NCBI RefSeq assembly: GCF_026914185.1
Contig: NC_070575.1
Span: 806,001 to 870,000, forward strand
Source: Puccinia triticina
Lineage: Eukaryota > Basidiomycota > Pucciniomycetes > Pucciniales > Pucciniaceae
Direction of reading: 5' to 3'
DNA length: 64,000 bases
Shown: positions 56,599 to 64,000 of the stretch, piece by piece
How the letters are laid out: each line of letters begins with the position of its first letter
How positions within the stretch are numbered: the stretch's first letter is position 1
Notes under the pieces: model-generated
Told to the model about the DNA's origin: nothing
What the model saw: only the letters and a program-made list of their open reading frames with translations
Databases searched by the model: none
Program-made: the position numbers and the translations under genes

Positions 56599-59500
56599 TT
56601 ACAGCGAGTCTTCCAAATGCTGTAAAAGTGAGCTGCTTGTCAATAATTTTCTTTCTAATCACACTTGTGACTCTATGAGATTCCAAGTTTAAGAACAGAT
56701 GTAGACCGACCTTGTAATCGAATTGGAACGGGGTCTTAGTCCGCATCAGCCAATCAGCCTCTACAGAAAGTCCCACCAAACAAATCAACGGTTTGAGATC
56801 GTTTGAAGACAATCAAATTCAGCAAGGGATAGCAAAAATCAAAAGACTATGATCAGAAAGAGACGGACCCCAGTCAAAATAAGTGTAAGAGCCTTTCTCA
56901 TAATCGTCTGCCATTTCTTCCGGGTTCTTGGCTCGTTGGAACCACGTGAGATAGTACTTGTGGAATCTCCAAGCGCGTTTCTTCAGTTCCTTTGCAGCCA
57001 AGTATCTATCCAATAATGAAAATTGTATTTTTGTTTTTGAGCAAAGGTCAGATTTCACGCAGGTAAACAAGAACAAGTTTTCCTTTCAAGAAAGCAGATT
57101 AAAACTCAACTGTAAATAACCACCTTGGTGATAGTAGAACAGATAGAATAACACCTCGACCTCGATTTCCGACCAAATAGCTGGACGTTTTTCGAATGCC
57201 ATTGGTTGCTGAGGATAATGAGAACTGGTAGGGTAGGGGTTGCGAGGGGCATAGTAATAAGGCTTCTCGGCATCCTGGATCTGGGGCAAGCCAGAAATTC
57301 CAGTCTCGATCACTTTTTGCATCTCGGCCAGGCTGGGTGTGTGAGCCTTGAGGTGTTCGTAAGTTTCAACCAAGTCGGCCAGAGAGGAGACACTCTTGTT
57401 CTCTTGTGCAGGGTTGTTTGTCTGCCCCCCTTCCACTTCACGACCATTGTTGTTGACTTGGAGGTTGCTCTGTTTGCCTTCTTCTTGCCTTTCTTCTCCG
57501 GACACTGTCTCCGATCCTCGTCGGTCGCTCACAGGCTTTTGTTCCCCACTAGTAGGAACACTCTCCATTGCGCCCCCATCTGCTTGAGGTGGAGATTGGC
57601 GTGATTTCTGTGAGTTAGAGGGGCTCGGCGATCGATCGGTGTTCTGGTTTGGTGACGGTTCAGCGGCGGATTGACTTGATTGCCCTGATTGATTCGATTG
57701 ACCCGATGGGTTATGCACGAGTGAGGAACTGCTTCCCCCGTCAGCCGATTGAGAGATTAGATCCTGAGACGTACTCGAAGGATCCGAGCCAGAAAGCATG
57801 GATCGAGGAGCACTGGATGCAGGGAGCGCGGCAACCTTGGCGTCCGGGGAAGCAACGGCAGCGAAAGGCCTGTGCGGAGCTTGCTGAGATTGCTTCTTGG
57901 GCGATTCGGCTGATGGTTGAGCTGGCAAAGATCCCGAGGCGGTGCCGCTGAACGAGAGTGAATTTGAGCGTTGCGGGACGGCGGGTATCGGACCCGGACT
58001 CTTGGCACTAGACGGAACACTTGTAGTATTCGCAACATTAGATGAAGCAGCAGCCGCGGCAGCACTGGCATAACGTAAGGATGGGAGGGGTGCAGGCGTG
58101 GTCCGTGGTGCAGATCCGGTAGGGAGCACCATCCCTGTAACAACGCCAGTTCTTCCAGAAACGATGGCTGGTCTCACTGTGCCAGATTCCATCGTCGGCT
58201 TCCGGACACTGGGTCCTCGCAGGATTTGAGCGCCTGAAATCGACATTTTTTCTTTAACGGGGCTTTTTTCACCTGGAATATCGAAAGCAAGTTTAGACTT
58301 TGGCCCCCCCCAAAAGATGAGATGAGGCAAATTTGGGTAGTTTACCAGAGAGATTGCTGTCTTCGATTATTGAACTTGTATCGTGTGATGAAAGAAGGTC
58401 ATCATGTAGGCCATAATGTTCCTCCTCCTCTTGAAGATTAAGCGATTCATACAGGTCGTCATCCTCGGTGAAGTCTTCCTCCTGTGGTGAAGTATGCAAC
58501 AGTATGAATTTCACGGTTGCGCTCGATCATATTTTGATAAGATGCTGCGAGATCGGGCCCAATGAAGCTAACTCGGCAAAACAAAAGGTTAGAAGACGTA
58601 CAACATTCGATTCAACGTAGTATTGAATATCATCCTTGACTTCACCGACACGCTCAGGCGAAATCTGACCATTTTCAAGCAATCGCATGATTAGCTCGAG
58701 TTTTCCAATGTGCCACCTTCGACGGTCATTGAGAGCTTCGAGTTCACTTGATCTACCGTCAGAGCCGGAGGTAGGTTTCTTCTTCTTGGTCTGACTACGC
58801 AATAGTTCTACTTCTGCCTCCGTCCGCTCAATCTGCTGGCCCAGTTCATCGACCATCTACAAGCGAAGAGGGACAATAAAAGGAAGAAGAGTGAATACGA
58901 TGGACTAGAGGGGTTGGAATAACTTGGATGAGGATCAAGATAGGTGATCGGATCTTGGGAGACTCAACTGTGGAAACCCAATGACTCATCTCCATCTTGG
59001 CCACTTCCTTAGGATCCAGTTTCTGCTGAGCACTGAGTCCTTCTTTGCTAAATGCTTTCGTTTTCATCTCTTTTTCGCAAGCCTTGAACCGTTCCATTTG
59101 CTGTTGAGGCAAGCAAAAAAAAAGTAAGTAGATTGGTAAACCAGAGAGGTTTAGGACCGTCAGGTTAGTTTTGCGAGATATCAAGGCTAAAGGGGAGAGG
59201 AATCCAAGATGATTATAAGAATGGGTATTGGGGTGTAAGCCCATGGTTGACAGTGGCTTGAGAGGGCTTAAGAGGAAAAGTGGTTAAGCGGAGAAATCAT
59301 TGATCGATGAGGCTTAAAATGAACTGAACAGTTCGTAAAGAAACTGAAAAACAGAAAGCCTCAGGAGTCTCATGAGGGGGCCGAGAGGGCACCAGAGGGG
59401 CTCAACCGATCAAAATATGACAGATGGTACTCAACTGTTTCGATCAACTTGCGATGTTCCATGAGAGCCGATTTATCCTTGATATCGTTACTCTGCAGCC

Positions 59501-59805
59501 AAGTTTTGATCTGGTCCCTCTGACGCTGTAGCTTCTTGATCGAAGTCTTGAGATCAGCCTCGGCCTTGTCCTTCGATGTCTGATTGGTCGCATGTGTCAT
59601 TTTATCGAATGTTTCCTCAAAGAGTGTGACACCTTGCTGGACCAGTTTCAGCACACGGTCGATATCGGCCTGGAATGGTGAGTCGAGCGGTCAGCCGATA
59701 CTCTCTCGTTCTTAGGGAGAGTTCATCATCCAACGATCAATAAAAAGGAAAAGCACAGAAAGAGCAGAGGATGGTAGTGCCGACCTGAAGCTTCCGCTGG
59801 GCCAT
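56599..59805 (-). CDS. NOT3: CCR4-NOT subunit 3/5 (NOT3)
   Basis: Nine minus-strand exons: 59785-59805, 59436-59669, 58969-59100, 58602-58856, 58346-58481, 57124-58272, about 56869-57005, 56711-56760, 56599-56619 (about 711 residues). The N-terminal Not3 coiled-coil domain (MAQRKLQ, ADIDRVLKLV, KKLQRQRDQIKTW, then MERFKACEKEMKTKAFSKEG) is nearly canonical. A Ser/Pro/Gln-rich linker of about 380 residues follows. The C-terminal NOT box has FYLFYYHQG, YLAAKELKKRAWRFHKYYL, YTYFDW and FQFDYK. As part of CCR4-NOT it supports mRNA deadenylation and transcription control. One junction (57123/57005) is off by one base with canonical GT-AG, so that border is unsure. The rest is in phase. Confidence 0.92.
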
Positions 59806-60257
59806 CCTCGATGACTGTGATTAGAGGGCTGAGTTTGGTTTTCGTTTGACTTGCTGGATGGGATGGGATGGGTTGGGTTGATATTGTAATGTTGGTGGGT
59901 GGTGGGTCGTGGTTGGGTGGTGAAGTCACCGCTATGCCCGTGTAAGCCCATGGTCACCGGGCTTTACTCTTTAGGCGCATGTACTTTAGAGATTAGCCCT
60001 GTCGATAGTCAGGCAAAAACTGCGATGGGTATGGCTTAGTGGGGGTGATAGAATTCACATCACAACATCCAGTGAATGTAACTTGCACTGTCGACAAAAT
60101 TGCCAGTGCAATCGACAGAGCCTATCAGAGCATCCTTACCGGTGCTCAACATGAGTCGCATTTCATTAAAAGGATCTAATGGAAGTTGTGCTCTTGTTCA
60201 TCAACCAGATCGTTACATAAATATTTTGACCTCACAATTGTGAGTGGCACTGCAAAC
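59806..60257. other. Divergent 5' region upstream of NOT3
   Basis: No coding sequence is supported. It contains GGTTGGGTGGT-like short repeats in the NOT3 leader and would hold promoter elements. Confidence 0.45.
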
Positions 60258-60354
60258 CCTAACTTAGCTAATTTCCCTCCTCGGGGGACCTCCTTCGGAG
60301 GGTCCCTGCGGGACGGCGTCCCCCCTCCACATAGAGAGGGACTTAGTTAAGTTA
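60258..60354. mobile_element. 97-bp multi-hairpin MITE with 9-bp duplication
   Basis: Ends CTAACTTAGCTAATTTCCCT and the inverted CTAACTTAACTAAGTCCCTC flank hairpins CCTCCTTCGGAGG and GGGACGGCGTCCC. CTGCAAACC occurs immediately outside both ends (60249-60257 and 60355-60363). A 9-bp duplication is typical of Mutator-like elements. Related hairpin sequences occur at 24049 and 24652. Confidence 0.7.
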
Positions 60355-60363
60355 GCTGCAAAC

Positions 60364-60985
60364 CGCCCCTAGGGTATGCGCACGATAATCCAGCTCTGCT
60401 CCACTTGATTCCTTTCGGACATTTCCCGTTACAGAAGAATTCGTCTTTGGGCTGCCGGAGTCCATCAACCGGCGTTCTGCTGTTTCCAAATGGCTTACCG
60501 AAGCTTATCATTTACCCGGTCTCTGAGAGGGCGGTATCGCTAGGATGACAACCGGAATTCGTGCAACATGAACCATTGATTTGCTTTTCGACCCAGTGAA
60601 AATATCCTCCCAACAACTTTACTTGGGTGTGATATACTTCTCATGCACACAGTGGGTTGCCAGGACATTCGAGAGCGTCTGCTGATTGCGCCAGTCGATG
60701 CATTCCTTTCGCTTGTTATACACACATCCAAAATTCATTGTGTTGTATGTATCGGAGTGAATCAAAAGCAACACCCTGAAGTCGAAAGCCTCCGAATAGC
60801 ATAAAACATTTCTTCATGTTTGGTGTTCATATCAAGTAAGGTAGCACCAGAGCCTCACAGGGAGACATACACGCACCCACACACCAGAAGCTAGCAGAAC
60901 CATCACCTCACTTTCTATAATAGTCCTCGACAAGCACAAGCAATTAGCCAGACCTCACCCTGCCAGTCGAGATAACCTGAATTCG
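60364..60985. other. No gene seen; 5' region of RING gene
   Basis: Short ORFs only. The last 100 bp are probably the leader of the RING gene. Confidence 0.45.
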
Positions 60986-61651
60986 ATGAGCTCGTCAGCA
61001 GGGATCGACTCCGAAGATGGAAGATCTGAAGAGCCAAGTACACGAAGCAGCGAGGGGTGTCCGGACCTGGATCCGATGGCCGCCTTGGACACACTGGCCG
61101 TCGCGGTTGCGGATGCACGGAAAGCACTGCGAGAGCTCCGGCAGCAGACTTCCACCCTCGAGCTAATCACCAATCAACTCCACCGACATGCCATTCTCGT
61201 CCAGCTCATCCAGAACGCCCTGGATCTCAACCTAGAGCGCCCAGAGCCCTCTCAGCCGACCCGTCAGAATACCGAACCAGTAGCTTCTGTCGGCGATCTC
61301 AGCCTCGGCGTTTATACTCTCGCCACCGTTAAGATCTTTAAAACCAGCTCGGATCACCAGGGGCCCCACTGCTTGATCTGTCTCGAAGATTACATCGAGG
61401 GCGCTCCAATTATAGTCTTGCCCTGCCATGACTCACACAACTATCACCTCACTTGTCTAACGGTGAGTCAAACGTTATTCTGGGTCAATTTGTTATCCAC
61501 TCGGATCCGCATGACTAACTTTTTGTTTGTTTGCTTTATCTTTTTCCGTTTTTGCTAGCATTGGGCCCGACATTCCAAGCGGCTCACTTGCCCTTTGTGC
61601 CGTTCTCCCTTTGACCGACAAAGCTCGAATGATTACCCTCCAGAAATTTAA
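60986..61651 (+). CDS. RING-H2 zinc-finger protein, probable E3 ligase
   Basis: There are two exons, 60986-61462 and 61559-61651, with a 96-nt GTGAGT...GCTAG intron (189 residues). The N-terminus is acidic and Ser-rich. Residues about 31-85 are heptad-like (LAVAVADARKALRELR, then LITNQLHRHAILVQLIQ), suggesting a coiled coil. The RING-H2 finger is C-terminal: CLIC, 14 residues, CHDSHNYHLTC, then HWARHSKRLTCPLC, giving C-x2-C-x14-C-x3-H-x2-H-x2-C-xn-C-x2-C with the intron splitting it. It probably recruits E2 enzymes. The substrate is unknown. No transmembrane segment is seen. Confidence 0.88.
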
Positions 61652-62144
61652 GAGAAGAGAGGTGAAGCTAGTTCTCGTTAGAGTCTCTTCTTCTGTTCCT
61701 TGTTTCTTTATCACTCGCAAACCATCGTAAAGCATTTACCATGATCATTCTGATAGTCTCAATACATTTTAAGCTTTCCATTTTATACTCTCATCATACA
61801 TTTATTTCGGTTAGTCACCAGGGTATGTTTCTTACATCTGGAAGGTGGCTGGAGGTAATGGTCCAACTAACTTCATGCTCGCTATGCTGAATGGTTCAGC
61901 CCTTCGTTATACTTCTTCGTACAAGGGGGGCTTGAGCAATTGAAAGGCAACCTTGAGGTACATATGAAACGGGTGTGATCCAGAACAACAATAAGCAGCT
62001 GGAGGTAGTATCATTAATGCCACTGCGAACTTGCGGAGGGGATCAGATTAGAAGTCGTCGCCGAGTCACTTCTGATTTGGACAGCGTCAAGGGGGATGAG
62101 GCAATCCTCCGAGTCCGACATTACGCGATCAGGCATATGTAAAC
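61652..62144. other. Intergenic, no gene seen
   Basis: This is the 3' flank of the RING gene and the upstream region of the next ORF. No motif is recognised. Confidence 0.5.
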
Positions 62145-62208
62145 AGCGATAATTCCTCGGCCAAACTTTTAAACATAGCGATAATTCCTCGGCCAAACTT
62201 TTAAACAT
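62145..62208. repeat. Exact 32-bp tandem duplication
   Basis: AGCGATAATTCCTCGGCCAA with the tail ACTTTTAAACAT occurs twice back to back, about 240 bp upstream of the next ATG. It could be a duplicated regulatory site. Confidence 0.9.
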
Positions 62209-62446
62209 TGGTGCTGATCAAGGAGACACGTTTCGGATTTATGGTTTCCTGACTTGAGGGTGGGCACCCGCAGGACGATTCACTTGGCACCAAGTTTATA
62301 TTTCCTGATCACAATTAATTAATGCCAGAAGGAAGTAAGTTTCACATCGAGCATTCCTTTTTTGGGTAAAAAGAGACTGGTTTTCTACGCCACGCAATCT
62401 TCCCAATTCTCCTTATCCTTCCAATCCCACTCGAGTAAGATCAAAC

Positions 62447-64000
62447 ATGATAAATCTAACACAAAAGTATGGTTCCTGTGGATCCGGTAGGAGGGCATCA
62501 TGCATCATCGCCTACACTGGTTTTCTTCTTCTGTTTTTTTCTATGGGCTTTTTATACGTCCTTCTGGTAACTAGCTGGGGCCAGAAGTGCTTACAATACA
62601 GCGATCATCCTAACTTGACCACCAAGACACAAGGAGCCAACTCCGATAATTGGCAAGATTTAATCCCCCACCGGTCTGGTGCCATCAGCTTTGCTCATCT
62701 TTTGAAGCATCCTTCGGCGGTGGAAACGGATCCTTCTCCCAATCTAGCAAGCAGTTGCCGCAGAACCGCCGATCAAGGGCCGGGAATCAGGAAAACAACC
62801 AAAAGAATATTGCACAAGCGCTCAAACGCCGCCTTAAAATGTTTGGCACTGGATACCACTTTTGAAAGCGTTGCCAACTTTGTGGGGAGGAGTGCGCAAG
62901 CCAGAGAGGATATCTCTGTTAAAGGCTTACGTCAACTGCAATCGCCTCTATCATCGAATTCAGGAAATGATTCGAAAAATAATCGCTTGAGCCACTTCGT
63001 TCATGAATACTCTCCCGAGGAAGAGAACAGTAATTCACAACTGACTTCAAAGACCCCCCAATGGGAGCGTTTGGGAGACTATATAGATGAAATGAAGTTG
63101 GAAAACTATCAAAAATGTCTTACCAACTTGAAAGGTGCTTCTTTGGTTCTCCACAAAGAGAATCGAGATGAATGGAAAGCGCAGGAAGCCTACCGGGCTG
63201 ACGAGGAGGACATGAAAGCATTTTTCGAGCAAATGACGCCGAACTTCAAGCTTAGAGCGTTATTTGAGCTCTATAATTTCCTTATTGATAGATCTCTATC
63301 GGACCAAGAGATCTGGTGGTCACAAGAAGACTACATAGAGCTGCAAAAGAAATGTGAATATCAGTCTGACGATGTCCACCTTACCATCCGGATCGGCGAT
63401 CTAATTCTACCTCATCTCTCAAAAATAGAGACTGAGTTAAGTGCGGAAGAGATGGATCAAGTTAGGACACAGTTTTTCGAGCTCTTCAAAACCTTCAAGC
63501 AACCTGAAAAGTCATACGACAAGAAATGGACTACTGGAGCCGGAAGAAAGTGGCTTAGCGAACGTTTCTCAAAAATTAGTAATGATGAGACTCGCTATCC
63601 CAACCTTATGAAATACCTTGGCGCTGAGTCTGAGCCACATGAGTGGAAGAAATCTTTAGAAAAGTTGGTCCCAAACCTGGACGCCAAGGGATGGGCCCCA
63701 TCGTCTATGAAATTTAATTGGCTCGAGCATGGCTTTGAGGAGGATGAAATGGAAGAGCTAATATGCATGGTAGAGGCTTACAAAACTTCTAATGTCAAAG
63801 CAGCATACAGTTACGCACAAGCTTCGCAAACGGCTGAGGAGAAAAATTTGTCGTTACTGCCGCTTGCTTATTCCGATAAAAACATGATGAAGAGATTTCT
63901 GGAACTAAATCGGTCTTTGTCAAATCAGTCCAAGAAACGGATGCTGATGCTCAAATGGATTTCAGAAAATCTCTATACCCACGATCAGATAGACGTATCA
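62447..64000 (+). CDS. Unrecognised N-terminally anchored or secreted protein, cut by window end
   Basis: From the ATG at 62447 the frame is open for 518 codons to the last base, with no stop, so the gene continues beyond the window. Residues about 19-43 (SCIIAYTGFLLLLFFSMGF...) are a strong hydrophobic segment after a short basic N-terminus, either a signal anchor or a signal peptide. The rest is hydrophilic, predicted mostly helical, with many acidic/basic pairs and recurrent Trp (WERLGDY, DEWKAQ, EIWWSQEDY, KWTTGAGRKWLSERF, WKKSLEK, FNWLEHGF). No domain was recogn­ised. Candidate role as a secreted or cell-surface protein is inference only. No intron is needed in this part. Confidence 0.7.
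   Translation, partial: MINLTQKYGSCGSGRRASCIIAYTGFLLLFFSMGFLYVLLVTSWGQKCLQYSDHPNLTTKTQGANSDNWQDLIPHRSGAISFAHLLKHPSAVETDPSPNLASSCRRTADQGPGIRKTTKRILHKRSNAALKCLALDTTFESVANFVGRSAQAREDISVKGLRQLQSPLSSNSGNDSKNNRLSHFVHEYSPEEENSNSQLTSKTPQWERLGDYIDEMKLENYQKCLTNLKGASLVLHKENRDEWKAQEAYRADEEDMKAFFEQMTPNFKLRALFELYNFLIDRSLSDQEIWWSQEDYIELQKKCEYQSDDVHLTIRIGDLILPHLSKIETELSAEEMDQVRTQFFELFKTFKQPEKSYDKKWTTGAGRKWLSERFSKISNDETRYPNLMKYLGAESEPHEWKKSLEKLVPNLDAKGWAPSSMKFNWLEHGFEEDEMEELICMVEAYKTSNVKAAYSYAQASQTAEEKNLSLLPLAYSDKNMMKRFLELNRSLSNQSKKRMLMLKWISENLYTHDQIDVS

Noticed and set aside
57206..57604. 132-codon plus-strand ORF inside NOT3
   Set aside because: It is the complement of the NOT3 low-complexity linker.

Overview
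The window looks like a gene island and its transposon-choked flank from a rust fungus (Basidiomycota, Pucciniales, Puccinia-like). This is inferred from coding genes cut by many short GT-AG introns, a division-1 chitin synthase, KDZ-associated and other rust-type repetitive protein families, and very dense DNA and LTR transposons. No database was consulted, so the genus is a guess.

Left part (1-42.5 kb) is almost entirely mobile DNA. A complete 10.6 kb Ty3/gypsy LTR retrotransposon (128-10713) sits inside a palindromic minisatellite. It carries 932-bp LTRs with about four differences, a gag-protease ORF, a pol ORF in the -1 frame behind a U6A heptamer, a second polypurine-tract copy in the middle of pol, and a spliced ORF of about 199 codons in antisense between pol and the 3' LTR. 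Downstream are a truncated CxC1/KDZ gene (minus strand), a small Cdc25-type phosphatase gene, a rust-type HMG-box-like repetitive gene (minus), a large P-loop NTPase/nuclease-like ORF resembling Crinkler-type proteins, several Tourist-like MITEs with TTA/TAA target duplications, two nested foldback systems (one with a perfect 8-bp duplication), and four arrays of tandem units that are themselves palindromes.

Right part (42.5-64 kb) holds ordinary housekeeping genes with coherent exon models: eEF1B (translation elongation factor 1-beta, +), chitin synthase (16 exons, +), an ElaA/YjcF-type GNAT acetyltransferase (5 exons, +), Dsc3-type ubiquitin-like membrane protein (4 exons, -), NOT3/NOT5 subunit of CCR4-NOT (9 exons, -), a RING-H2 protein (+), and an unrecognised membrane or secreted protein whose ORF runs off the right edge (+). 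These genes do not form an operon-like unit. They are independently transcribed neighbours, with the GNAT gene and the Dsc3 gene converging and the NOT3 and RING genes diverging.

All exon borders were read by eye from splice motifs and reading-frame continuity. Long gene-free stretches are listed as such.
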